Counted from the first letter of the stretch, positions 1-6,132 are shown. The stretch is DNA of 6,413 nt from Clostridia bacterium (GCA_017398245.1 JAFQGN010000032.1:1-6413); one strand, 5' to 3'. Notes: generated by a model from the sequence alone, not told the origin. Translations and numbers: made by a program.

Positions 1-999
1 GCCATGGGCTGCACCTCCCTCGGCGAGACCGCGCCCGATTGCAACACCTTCGCCTTCGGCTGCTTTGCCTACCGCATCCCCTTCCTGACCGGCGTCCAGA
101 AGCAGGAGGGGAACACCGTCTGCTCCACCATGATGGGCAATTACACCGTCACCGCCCGCCATCTGGAAGCCCCCGTTGCCGATACAGACGCCGCCTCTGC
201 CGCCGTTCAGGATCATCTCGGCTTGGAAATGGCTCTGACCGAAGGGGAAGACGGCGTTTTCACCGCCATGCAGCAGGGCGATTATTCCTATTATCTCGTC
301 CTCGCAAAGGATACCACTCTCCTGTGCATCGCGGCTACCAATCCGCACTATCTTTCCCTTCTGCGCGAGCAGTACGTCCTCCTGCCCGAACCTGTTTCTG
401 CCGAAGCGCCCGTTCCGGCTCCCGAGGCTGTCATCCCCGCCTATCTGCCCTACGAATATGCGCAAAGCGGCATGGGAGTGACCATCGAAAACGCCAAAAC
501 GGCCATGTCCGCCATGCTCACGCAGGGCGAGCTCGGCGTAACTTGGGACATCCCCGTCGTCATGGACGAGACCTACGCCTGCGTCACCGCCAATCTTCAG
601 GCGCTGGGCTGCTGCGTGTCCTTCGTCTACGAGATCGAAACCTCCGAAGTCGTCTCCGTGCAGTGGTATAAATTCCTCTATGCCGGCACCGGCAATGGAG
701 ATCTCTACACCGAAACCGTCAATTCCGGCCAGACCGGCGCGGCGGTCTTCACCGCGCTGATGTTTGCCAAATGCGGTCTGGACATGAACGCCTTCGGCGC
801 GCGCGTGCCCGAGCTGCAGTCTGCCTTTACCGAGCTCCAGTCCTGGCTCGACGCCGTCTCCACCGAAGCGCTGAACCTGGACGACGTCTTCGACAGCAGC
901 ACTCTGCTCATCGACAGCCTGCTGGCCGTCCATATCGAAAGCGACATCGTCAGCGAAGTGGGCAACGTCGTGCAGGCCTGCCTCACCAGCATGTATTGA
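1..999 (+). CDS. Hypothetical acidic protein, 5' end probably outside the window
   Basis: The frame is open from the left edge to the TGA at 997-999. An ATG lies at position 4, but only three bases precede it, so no ribosome site can be judged and the true start may be upstream. I do not recognise the family. Numbering from the ATG at 4, the protein has two parts joined by a Pro/Ala/Glu-rich linker at about residues 127-149. The first part ends in a stretch resembling a small alpha/beta domain (YYLVLAKDTTLLCIAA). The second carries aromatic and beta-rich segments (VSVQWYKFLYAG) and a helical, acidic C-terminus. It is rich in Ala, Thr, Glu and Asp, has about ten Cys and very few Lys. No membrane helix is visible in the part present; a signal peptide could lie upstream. 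The nitroreductase starts 14 nt after the stop, so the two are probably co-transcribed. The reading frame is secure; the function is unknown. Confidence 0.75.
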   Translation, partial: AMGCTSLGETAPDCNTFAFGCFAYRIPFLTGVQKQEGNTVCSTMMGNYTVTARHLEAPVADTDAASAAVQDHLGLEMALTEGEDGVFTAMQQGDYSYYLVLAKDTTLLCIAATNPHYLSLLREQYVLLPEPVSAEAPVPAPEAVIPAYLPYEYAQSGMGVTIENAKTAMSAMLTQGELGVTWDIPVVMDETYACVTANLQALGCCVSFVYEIETSEVVSVQWYKFLYAGTGNGDLYTETVNSGQTGAAVFTALMFAKCGLDMNAFGARVPELQSAFTELQSWLDAVSTEALNLDDVFDSSTLLIDSLLAVHIESDIVSEVGNVVQACLTSMY

Positions 1000-1000
1000 T

Positions 1001-1005
1001 GGAGG
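1001..1005 (+). promoter_or_regulatory. Ribosome binding site of the nitroreductase
   Basis: GGAGG lies 8 nt before the ATG at 1014. It decides the start: the same frame is open back to a possible start at 771, but that stretch overlaps the preceding gene and has no protein-like composition, whereas conserved nitroreductase sequence begins right after 1014. Confidence 0.85.
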
Positions 1006-1013
1006 AAACGCAC

Positions 1014-1541
1014 ATGGATTTTATGAGCATCGTGAACGAACGCCAGTCCGTGCGCGCCTATGAAGAGGGCCGCATGGTCGAACAGGAAAAGATCGATTCC
1101 ATTCTGGAAGCCGCGCGGCTTTCGCCCTCCGCCTGCAACGGCCAGCCCTACCATGTCACCGTGTGCAAGGGCGAAGCGGCCAAGAAGGTGGCCGAACTGT
1201 GCGTCGGCCGCGGCGGCATGAACAAATTCGCCGCGCAGGCCCCGGTGCTGCTGGTCATTTCGGAAGAGCCGTACTGCGCCTCCGCCGCTCTGGGCGCGAA
1301 GATCAAAAACAACGACTATCGCTCCCTCGATATCGGCATCGCCACCGCCTTTATCTGCTGCGAGGCCACTGCGCAGGGCCTTGGCACCTGCATCATGGGC
1401 TGGTTTGACGACGAAAAAGTGCGCGAAGTCTGCCATCTCAAGCACCCCGTGCGCCTCGTGCTCTCCCTCGGCTATCCGGCCGATACCCACCGCGAGAAAA
1501 AGCGCAAATCCGCCTCCGAGCTCTTCTCCGAAGTGAAATAA
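1014..1541 (+). CDS. Nitroreductase family protein (FMN-dependent, small form)
   Basis: This 175-residue protein has the pattern of the FMN-binding NAD(P)H nitroreductase family, flavoenzymes that reduce nitro compounds, quinones or other electron acceptors in the cytoplasm. The N-terminal RQSVRAY (residues 10-16) is the family's FMN-phosphate-binding arginine motif. SPSACNGQPYHV (37-48) corresponds to the conserved S-P-S-x-x-N-x-Q-P flavin segment. DIGIATAFICCEATAQGLGT starting at Asp106 is the conserved core helix, followed by the Gly-Trp at 129-130 and the LSLGYP strand at 150-155. The basic tail REKKRK...ELF is typical of the C-terminus. The length suits the short subfamily, which normally forms homodimers. 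The physiological substrate cannot be told from sequence. It follows the unknown upstream gene by 14 nt and is closed by a strong terminator, so it is probably the last gene of an operon that begins to the left of the window. Confidence 0.93.
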   Translation: MDFMSIVNERQSVRAYEEGRMVEQEKIDSILEAARLSPSACNGQPYHVTVCKGEAAKKVAELCVGRGGMNKFAAQAPVLLVISEEPYCASAALGAKIKNNDYRSLDIGIATAFICCEATAQGLGTCIMGWFDDEKVREVCHLKHPVRLVLSLGYPADTHREKKRKSASELFSEVK

Positions 1542-1549
1542 CCACCTCC

Positions 1550-1583
1550 AAAGCCGTTCCGAATATCCGGAGCGGCTTTTTTT
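1550..1583 (+). terminator. Rho-independent terminator after the nitroreductase
   Basis: A 12-bp stem (AAAGCCGTTCCG at 1550-1561 with CGGAGCGGCTTT at 1568-1579, one G-U pair) encloses the six-base loop AATATC. It is followed by T residues through 1583, giving seven T in a row from 1577. It starts 8 nt after the stop codon and ends the first transcription unit. Confidence 0.92.
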
Positions 1584-1613
1584 GTGTCAAACGCACGCGA
1601 AAAACTGATTCTG

Positions 1614-1622
1614 TGCTACAAT
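1614..1622 (+). promoter_or_regulatory. Extended -10 promoter of the alpha/beta hydrolase
   Basis: TGCTACAAT carries the TGn extension directly before a TACAAT hexamer (five of six to consensus). No good -35 lies at 17 nt, which extended -10 promoters tolerate. It sits just after the terminator of the previous unit, and transcription would start near 1629, about 50 nt before the ATG at 1681. Confidence 0.5.
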
Positions 1623-1680
1623 ACAGTTGAGTACCGGCAGGCGCAAAGGCTGTGCCTGCGAAAGAAAGAGATGGCGAACC

Positions 1681-2637
1681 ATGGAATTTTCCGGTATCCT
1701 CTATGCTTCTCAGAACAAATACGATGTGGTCTACACCCACGACGTCGTCTTCGCCCACCGCGAAACAGGCGATCTGAAAATGCAGATCCTCACCCCGGCG
1801 CGCCCGAACCTGCCCGATGAACACAAGCACGCCCTCTTCACCATGCTCAAAAAGGAGAAGAAACTGCCCGAGCGCAAGCCCGAGCCAGAAACGCGCCGTT
1901 TTCCGCTCATTGTGGACGTGCCCGGTTCCGGCTGGAGCGGCGCGACCGGCTATGTCCACGTCCCCAATATGATCGATCTGGCCCGCGCGGGCTATGTCGT
2001 CGCCAGCATCGAATATCGCGGCACCTTCAAGGACGACGTGCGCTTCCCCGCCGCCGTGCAGGATTGCAAAGAGGCCGTCCGCTTCCTGCGCGCCCATGCC
2101 GATGAATATCTGGTCGATGTGAACCGCGTCGCCCTCCTTGGCGATTCCTCCGGCGGACACACCGTGGCCATGGCCGCGCTGACCGGCGACGAAGAGCGCT
2201 TCAACATCGGCGATCATCTCGACCAGCCCACCAAAGTCAATTCCTGCGTCATTTTCTATGGCCCGAACGATCTGGAACACCTCGTGGCCGACCGCAAGGC
2301 CGAAGGCAAGCGCCTGCGCCCGGGCGAAGACCCGTGGCCCTTCGAAGGCAAGGAGATCTTCCATTTCGATTTCGATAACGACCCGGAAACCTATCTGGCC
2401 GACGCCAGCGCCACCAACTATATCGCCCCCGGCAAGCCCATGCCCGCCTTCCTCTTCCTCAACGGCGATCAGGACCCGATCATCCCCCTCAGGCAGGGCG
2501 ATCGCTTCTGCAAAAAGGTGCGCGAATGCGGCGGACGGGCCGAGTTTTATAAAATCGTCGGCGGCGGCCATGGCAACGGCTGCTGGACCGAGGACGCCAT
2601 GGCCCTCGTGAAGAAATTCCTCGACGCCACCGTCTGA
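1681..2637 (+). CDS. Alpha/beta hydrolase, esterase-like (BD-FAE / alpha-beta hydrolase fold-3 type)
   Basis: This 318-residue serine hydrolase has a full triad: Ser156 in GDSSGG (the GxSxG elbow), Asp265 in NGDQDPIIPLRQG and His297 in VGGGHGNG. PGSGW at 81-85 occupies the oxyanion-hole position, where many relatives carry HGGGW. YRGTFKDDVRFPAAVQDCKEAVRFLRAHA, around residues 110-140, matches the conserved stretch before the nucleophile in BD-FAE-type carbohydrate esterases and related lipases. No signal peptide or membrane helix is seen, so it is probably cytoplasmic. It most likely cleaves ester bonds on small or carbohydrate-linked acyl groups; a peptidase of the prolyl oligopeptidase class is less likely because no propeller domain is present. 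A highly charged Lys/Glu/Pro stretch (about 45-73) before the first core strand looks like an insertion. The frame is also open to a TTG at 1627, but that would overlap the likely transcription start, and a weak AGAAAGAG lies 10 nt before ATG 1681. The gene has its own promoter and terminator. Confidence 0.9.
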   Translation: MEFSGILYASQNKYDVVYTHDVVFAHRETGDLKMQILTPARPNLPDEHKHALFTMLKKEKKLPERKPEPETRRFPLIVDVPGSGWSGATGYVHVPNMIDLARAGYVVASIEYRGTFKDDVRFPAAVQDCKEAVRFLRAHADEYLVDVNRVALLGDSSGGHTVAMAALTGDEERFNIGDHLDQPTKVNSCVIFYGPNDLEHLVADRKAEGKRLRPGEDPWPFEGKEIFHFDFDNDPETYLADASATNYIAPGKPMPAFLFLNGDQDPIIPLRQGDRFCKKVRECGGRAEFYKIVGGGHGNGCWTEDAMALVKKFLDATV

Positions 2638-2795
2638 CCGGCCTCCAGACCGAGGACGCCACGTCCCTCGCAAAAAGCTCGCGACCACCGACCGCCGGAC
2701 CGAGAACACCGCGTCCCCACAAAAAGCTCGCGACCACCGACCGCCGGACCGAGAACACCGCGTCCCTCGTAAACAATACCGACGCCGCCAGCCGT
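2586..2795 (+). repeat. Degenerate tandem repeat, about 50-bp unit, derived from the hydrolase gene's 3' end
   Basis: Four copies start at GACCGAG in 2586, 2648, 2698 and 2747 (spacings 62, 50 and 49). The first is the last 50 coding bases of the hydrolase plus its stop; the other three are non-coding. Copies 2 and 3 share the long segment CAAAAAGCTCGCGACCACCG and are almost identical. Copies 3 and 4 share GACCGAGAACACCGCGTCCC. Copy 4 ends in GACGCCGCCAGCCGTC, close to GACGCCACCGTC at the end of the gene. The spacings are not multiples of three, so this is not an in-frame protein repeat. It ends just before the terminator at 2808. Confidence 0.8.
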
Positions 2796-2807
2796 CAACT
2801 AACCGAT

Positions 2808-2839
2808 AAAGCAGCCCGCCCTTTCGGCAGGCTGTTTTT
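2808..2839 (+). terminator. Rho-independent terminator after the hydrolase
   Basis: CAGCCCGCC (2812-2820) pairs with GGCAGGCTG (2826-2834) around a CTTTC loop with one C-A mismatch. Five T follow (2835-2839), and AAA stands before the stem. It lies about 170 nt after the hydrolase stop because the repeat block sits between them. Confidence 0.85.
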
Positions 2840-2850
2840 CGCGTCCTTTC

Positions 2851-2879
2851 TTGCTTCCGTAATACAGGCTCTATATAAT
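2851..2879 (+). promoter_or_regulatory. Sigma-A type promoter of the small membrane protein
   Basis: TTGCTT (2851-2856), a 17-nt spacer and a perfect TATAAT (2874-2879). The segment 2850-2887 matches 3359-3396 at 32 of 38 positions, including CCGTAATA in the spacer and TATATAATAGAAGAAA. Transcription would start near 2886, leaving a leader of about 100 nt. Confidence 0.8.
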
Positions 2880-2920
2880 AGAAGAAAAAGCGCGCCGACT
2901 CTCTTCCACCGAATACTCTC

Positions 2921-2957
2921 AAACCCCCGGCCGCGTGCTCCTGCGCTGCCGGGGTTT
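2921..2957 (+). other. Leader hairpin before the small membrane protein
   Basis: AAACCCCCGGC (2921-2931) pairs with GCCGGGGTTT (2948-2957), leaving one bulged C. A 16-base loop can form three more pairs. It lies between the promoter and the ribosome site. No T tract follows, so it is not an ordinary terminator; it may stabilise the 5' end or be an old attenuator. No known riboswitch consensus was recognised. Confidence 0.5.
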
Positions 2958-2973
2958 CGATTCCTCAGCCAGA

Positions 2974-2978
2974 AAGGA
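2974..2978 (+). promoter_or_regulatory. Ribosome binding site that favours the second ATG
   Basis: AAGGA is followed by two in-frame ATG codons at 2982 and 2988. The spacing is 3 nt to the first and 9 nt to the second, so 2988 is the better start. Confidence 0.55.
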
Positions 2979-2987
2979 TCAATGCAA

Positions 2988-3371
2988 ATGTTCGCCCTTA
3001 TCTATACCGCAGCGCAGCTGCTTTTCCTCCTGCGCACGGCTAAGCAAAAGCCTGCCGCTCCGAACGCGAAACTGCGCCCGTACAGCATCGCGCTGAACAT
3101 TCTTCTTCTCATTATGCTCCCGTTTTCCGCCTTCTGTTTTCTCTTCGGCATGGCAAGCGATGCCATCCATCCCGCTCTTCCTCCGGCTGAACGCATCGTA
3201 TACACGGTCATCGCGCAGCTCGGCCTTTCCGCCGCGCCGACAGTCCTCCTCAGCCTCGTCCATTCTATCCTTCTGCGCAAAAACGGACATACCGCCCGCA
3301 GCATCTCCATCCAATTTCTCCCCCTCCTGCACATGAGCCTTCTCCTCTCTCTCGCCGCCTTGTATCCGTAA
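2988..3371 (+). CDS. Small hypothetical membrane protein, four predicted helices
   Basis: This 127-residue protein (129 if the ATG at 2982 is used) is not a family I recognise. Four hydrophobic segments are visible at about residues 1-15, 34-56, 70-96 and 106-125. The first loop is basic (RTAKQKPAAPNAKLRP), which suggests that loop faces the cytoplasm, and a second positive patch (RKNGHTAR) precedes the last helix. No cysteine pair, metal site or catalytic motif stands out. It has its own promoter, and that promoter is a near copy of the one for the acyltransferase that follows, so the two are probably expressed together. Its stop codon lies inside the next promoter (TTGTATCCGTAA is both the last codons and the -35 region). 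A role in the neighbouring surface-acylation genes is possible but rests only on position. Confidence 0.75.
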   Translation: MFALIYTAAQLLFLLRTAKQKPAAPNAKLRPYSIALNILLLIMLPFSAFCFLFGMASDAIHPALPPAERIVYTVIAQLGLSAAPTVLLSLVHSILLRKNGHTARSISIQFLPLLHMSLLLSLAALYP

Positions 3372-3388
3372 TATACTCCCTATATAAT
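3360..3388 (+). promoter_or_regulatory. Sigma-A type promoter of the acyltransferase-3 gene
   Basis: TTGTAT (3360-3365), a 17-nt spacer and TATAAT (3383-3388). It is a near copy of the promoter at 2851-2879 and overlaps the last codons of the small membrane protein. Transcription would start near 3395, only about 25 nt before the ATG at 3420. Confidence 0.78.
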
Positions 3389-3405
3389 AGAAGAAACCCC
3401 AACCG

Positions 3406-3410
3406 AAAGG
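3406..3410 (+). promoter_or_regulatory. Ribosome binding site that favours the second ATG
   Basis: AAAGG stands 3 nt before an ATG at 3414 and 9 nt before the in-frame ATG at 3420. The spacing favours 3420. The layout copies that of the preceding gene. Confidence 0.5.
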
Positions 3411-3419
3411 CGGATGCGT

Positions 3420-4421
3420 ATGGAGAAAAAACCATATTTTCCCGCGGCAGATGCGCTGCGCGGCGTCGCCATCCTGAGCGTCCTGCTCTATCACGGCATC
3501 ATCGAATACCCAGTCGATCTGCGCGCCCTCTATCCCTGGTGCGATTTCCTCTTCCGCCTGCTGGCCGCGTTCCATATGCCGCTGTTTTTCGTGCTGTCCG
3601 GCTTCGTCTACAGCTGCAAGGCCTACGGCCCGTATATCAAAAAACGCGCCTTGCGCCTGCTTTTGCCCTATATCGTCTTCGGCGGAGGCAGCGTGCTTCT
3701 GCATGCCGTCGGCGGATCCTTCGTCAACGGAGGCGAGTCGCTCGCCGAAGGCCTCAAATCCCTGCTCCTCTACGGCGCAGATTATTGGTTCCTCTACACC
3801 CTCTTCGTCATTTCCGCCGTCTTTCCGCTGCTGGATACAATCAAGTCGCGCTGGTTTCTGCCCGCGCTCATCGTCCTCACCGTGCTCGTCGAGCCCATCC
3901 CCATGACGCGCACGTTCATCATGAACAAAAATATTTACTATCTCGGCTATTTCGCATTGGGCGTGTACCTGCGCCGAAACCTCCCCCTTCTGGAAACAGC
4001 GCACGCCTGCATCCGCAAACGCCCCGCCGCCTCCATCTTCGGCAGCGCTTTGCTGTTCCTTGGCGTGTTCAGCCTTCTGCAATACGCCATTCCGGATTTC
4101 GCCCACCGCGATTATATCTATGCCGTCCTCGGCTGCTGCGCGGTCGCCATCGCCTGCACAGCGTATGATCTCCCCGCGAAGCTGCAGTCTTTCCTCTCCC
4201 TGTGCGGCAGATACTCCCTCCAGCTGTACCTGCTCAATGGATACATCCTCGCCGTCGGCCGCATCGCGCTCGTTTCGCTGCTGGGCGTCCGCCAACCCGC
4301 CGCCATCATTGTTGTTCTGTCCGCCCTCTGCCTGTTCGGCGGGCTGTTCATCTCCGTTTTCATCCTGAATAAATGCCGTCTGTTCCGCGTCCTTTCAGGC
4401 ATTCCGGAACCCGCAAAATAA
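3420..4421 (+). CDS. Acyltransferase family 3 (AT3) integral membrane protein
   Basis: This 333-residue protein (335 from the ATG at 3414) has the layout of the AT3 family, membrane enzymes that transfer acetyl or other acyl groups to sugars of O-antigens, exopolysaccharides, peptidoglycan or small glycosides. The N-terminal signature is clear: Arg14 and His25 in ALRGVAILSVLLYHG correspond to the conserved R and H of the family. FHMPLFFVLSGFVYS, around residues 57-71, is the hallmark second helix, and DYWFLYTLFVISAVFPLL is the typical W-F-L helix further on. About ten hydrophobic segments fill the chain, and the final helix pair ends in a short polar tail. The length is normal for a stand-alone AT3 protein, and no SGNH domain is fused at the C-terminus. 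It has its own promoter. No clear terminator follows, so transcription may run into the MBOAT gene 115 nt downstream. The acceptor cannot be read from sequence; a surface glycan is likely given the neighbours. Confidence 0.9.
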   Translation: MEKKPYFPAADALRGVAILSVLLYHGIIEYPVDLRALYPWCDFLFRLLAAFHMPLFFVLSGFVYSCKAYGPYIKKRALRLLLPYIVFGGGSVLLHAVGGSFVNGGESLAEGLKSLLLYGADYWFLYTLFVISAVFPLLDTIKSRWFLPALIVLTVLVEPIPMTRTFIMNKNIYYLGYFALGVYLRRNLPLLETAHACIRKRPAASIFGSALLFLGVFSLLQYAIPDFAHRDYIYAVLGCCAVAIACTAYDLPAKLQSFLSLCGRYSLQLYLLNGYILAVGRIALVSLLGVRQPAAIIVVLSALCLFGGLFISVFILNKCRLFRVLSGIPEPAK

Positions 4422-4475
4422 CGCGCCGCCCCAATAGACGCAGCCTCCCCAAGCGCTGCTGTCTGCGCCGCGCGC

Positions 4476-4504
4476 TTGCCATGGTCGTCGGTTTTGTGTA
4501 TACG
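4476..4504 (+). promoter_or_regulatory. Possible promoter of the MBOAT gene
   Basis: TTGCCA (4476-4481), a 17-nt spacer and TATACG (4499-4504). Both hexamers are imperfect. It lies in the only AT-rich part of the 115-nt gap and would start transcription about 25 nt before the start codon. The rest of the gap (4422-4475) is GC-rich and shows no clear terminator. Confidence 0.4.
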
Positions 4505-4536
4505 TATTTGTTAGAGAAAACCGAGGGAGAAACGCA

Positions 4537-5991
4537 ATGCAATTCAATTCCTATATATTCCTGCTTTTGTTCCTGCCGCTTTCGGTGTGCGGATATTTCC
4601 TCTTCCACCGCCTGCGCAGGCCGGCCCTTGCCAAGGCCTATTTGCTTGGCATGTCGCTGTGGTTCTACGGCTTTTTCAACTGGCAGTATTTTCTGATCAT
4701 GGCTGCGTCCATCTGCGTGAACTATGCAATGAACAAGGTCATGAGCCGGTCGAAAACGCCCCCTGTTCGCAAAGCCGCCTTTATTACCGGCATGGCGCTC
4801 AATATCGGCATCCTTCTCTATTTTAAGTATACCGATTTCTTCATCTCCAATATCAACGCCGTCCTCGGCACACAAATCCCGCTCCTGCGCCTCGTTCTGC
4901 CCCTCGGCATCAGCTTTTACACCTTCCAGCAGCTGGGCTATATGATCGACAGCTACAAGGGCAAGGTGCCGGACTATAGTTTTCTGGATTACGCCCTCTT
5001 CGTCTCCTTCTTCCCGCAGCTGGTCGCCGGCCCCATCGTGCTCCACAGCGAGATCGCCCCGCAGTTTGCCGACGAGAAAAAGCACCGCCTCAATTGGGAT
5101 AACATGCTGCGCGGCCTGTACGCGCTGGGCTTCGGCCTTGCCAAAAAGGTGCTCCTGGCCGATACGCTGGGCCTTGCGGTCAACTGGGCCTATGCCAGCA
5201 TCCCCAGCCTGAATTCCACCACAGCGCTGCTGGCCATGCTCTGCTATATGCTGCAGATCTACCTCGATTTCTCCGGCTATTGCGATATCGCCACCGGCGC
5301 GGCGCTCATGTTCAATATCGAGCTGCCCGTCAATTTCAAATCTCCCTATCGCGCCGCCACCATCGCCGGCTTCTGGGAGCGCTGGCATATCACCCTCACC
5401 CGCTTTTTCACCACTTATGTCTATATCCCGCTGGGCGGCAGCCGCAGGGGCGTTGCGCGCGCCTGCCTGAACACCATGATCGTGTTCACCATTTCCGGCT
5501 TCTGGCACGGCGCAGGCTGGACGTACATCCTCTTCGGCATCGCCTACGGCCTCATGCTGGTCGGCTGCCGCATCTGGAAAAAACAGATCGCAAAGACCCC
5601 CGCCTGGGTGCTCTATCCGATCACCTTCCTGCTCAACCTGTTCAATATTTCCATGTTCCGCGCCAACACCATCGGCGATGCGGTGCAGCTCTGGAAGCAG
5701 GTCTTCCGCTTTGATTTCGGCGCCGTCGCCCCGGCCATGAGCCAGTCCGTGCTCATTACCGAGTTCGACGTGCTCCTGGACAACATTTTCTCCGGCGCGC
5801 TGCCCCAGTGGCTGCCTCTGGTCGCGCTGGCCGCCTTCTGTATGTACGCCTCCACCGGCATGAAAAACGTGCACGAGCGCCTCGCCGTCTTCAAGCCCAC
5901 CTTTGGCCGCGCGCTTGTCGCCGTTGCGCTCATCGGCTGGTCGGTGCTCTCGCTGTCCGGCGTCACCACCTTCCTCTACTTCAACTTCTAA
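4537..5991 (+). CDS. MBOAT family O-acyltransferase (AlgI/DltB type)
   Basis: This 484-residue polytopic membrane protein is a membrane-bound O-acyltransferase. Family hallmarks appear in order: an N-terminal helix YIFLLLFLPLSVCGYFLFH; LPLGISFYTFQQLGYMIDSY from residue 121; FPQLVAGPIV (159-168); DFSGYCDIATG from Asp244; FWERWHITLTRFF with His284, then YVYIPLGG; and SGFWHGAGWTYILFG with His324, the position of the catalytic histidine in AlgI-like enzymes. The length matches AlgI and its relatives. Such proteins pass an activated acyl group from the cytoplasm across the membrane, usually to a partner protein that loads the extracellular polymer. The start is well set: GAGGGAG (4523-4529) stands 7 nt before the ATG. 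The next gene encodes a probable SGNH-like partner, so this is likely the channel half of a two-protein surface O-acylation system. The donor may be acetyl-CoA, but D-alanyl or other acyl transfer cannot be excluded. No dltA or dltC genes are in the window, which argues against teichoic acid D-alanylation. Confidence 0.94.
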   Translation: MQFNSYIFLLLFLPLSVCGYFLFHRLRRPALAKAYLLGMSLWFYGFFNWQYFLIMAASICVNYAMNKVMSRSKTPPVRKAAFITGMALNIGILLYFKYTDFFISNINAVLGTQIPLLRLVLPLGISFYTFQQLGYMIDSYKGKVPDYSFLDYALFVSFFPQLVAGPIVLHSEIAPQFADEKKHRLNWDNMLRGLYALGFGLAKKVLLADTLGLAVNWAYASIPSLNSTTALLAMLCYMLQIYLDFSGYCDIATGAALMFNIELPVNFKSPYRAATIAGFWERWHITLTRFFTTYVYIPLGGSRRGVARACLNTMIVFTISGFWHGAGWTYILFGIAYGLMLVGCRIWKKQIAKTPAWVLYPITFLLNLFNISMFRANTIGDAVQLWKQVFRFDFGAVAPAMSQSVLITEFDVLLDNIFSGALPQWLPLVALAAFCMYASTGMKNVHERLAVFKPTFGRALVAVALIGWSVLSLSGVTTFLYFNF

Positions 5992-6001
5992 CGCAGATAC
6001 G

Positions 6002-6024
6002 CCAAAGGGGCTCCGCCCCTTTGG
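6002..6024 (+). repeat. Palindrome 1 of the MBOAT-SGNH spacer
   Basis: CCAAAGGGG and CCCCTTTGG form a perfect 9-bp stem around a CTCCG loop, 10 nt after the MBOAT stop. AAACCCTG follows instead of a T tract, so it is not a standard terminator. With palindrome 2 it resembles the GC-rich, two-hairpin intergenic repeats that I recall from gut Clostridia genomes; this was not verified here. Confidence 0.8.
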
Positions 6025-6032
6025 AAACCCTG

Positions 6033-6055
6033 CAAGGGGGAATGATTCCCCCTTG
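6033..6055 (+). repeat. Palindrome 2 of the MBOAT-SGNH spacer
   Basis: CAAGGGGGAAT (6033-6043) and ATTCCCCCTTG (6045-6055) are perfect inverted copies with one base between them, which would fold as a 10-bp stem with a TGA loop. It is 8 nt downstream of palindrome 1. ACCCC follows, and CCCC (6057-6060) can also pair with GGGG at 6069-6072. Confidence 0.8.
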
Positions 6056-6079
6056 ACCCCTCAATTATGGGGATATACT
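6053..6079 (+). promoter_or_regulatory. Possible weak promoter inside the spacer
   Basis: TTGACC (6053-6058) and TATACT (6074-6079) each match consensus at five of six positions, but the spacer is only 15 nt and the -35 overlaps the arm of palindrome 2. It could drive the SGNH-like gene on its own. Confidence 0.3.
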
Positions 6080-6132
6080 GGCATCGCATCCGGCAACTGT
6101 TTGCCCATTGATCGTTTTCCTTAGGGGAGGGT

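Noticed and set aside
771..1013. N-terminal extension of the nitroreductase frame
   Set aside because: It overlaps the upstream gene, is Arg/Ala-rich without family similarity, and a good GGAGG site points to ATG 1014.
2586..2795. The repeat array as a CRISPR
   Set aside because: The copies abut without unique spacers of constant length, and they resemble the end of the adjacent gene.
1438..2922. Long open frame on the - strand (about 494 codons) opposite the hydrolase
   Set aside because: It lies antisense to a gene with an intact catalytic triad and crosses a terminator, a promoter and the repeat block. Antisense frames stay open because the sense strand rarely uses TTA, CTA or TCA codons. 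The protein shows no family motif.
2649..2981. The frame of the small membrane protein is open upstream as far as the repeat block, suggesting a longer N-terminus
   Set aside because: The stretch has no ATG, GTG or TTG start and contains the terminator at 2808 and the promoter at 2851. The open frame is chance in GC-rich DNA.
2979..4295. Long open frame on the - strand (about 438 codons) opposite the small membrane protein and AT3 genes
   Set aside because: Low-complexity Asp/Glu/Gly/Gln-rich translation spanning two sense genes and their promoter; a shadow of codon bias.
4360..5874. Long open frame on the - strand (about 504 codons) opposite the MBOAT gene
   Set aside because: The sense strand holds an unmistakable MBOAT protein; the antisense translation is rich in Glu, Gly, His and Ala with no recognisable motif.
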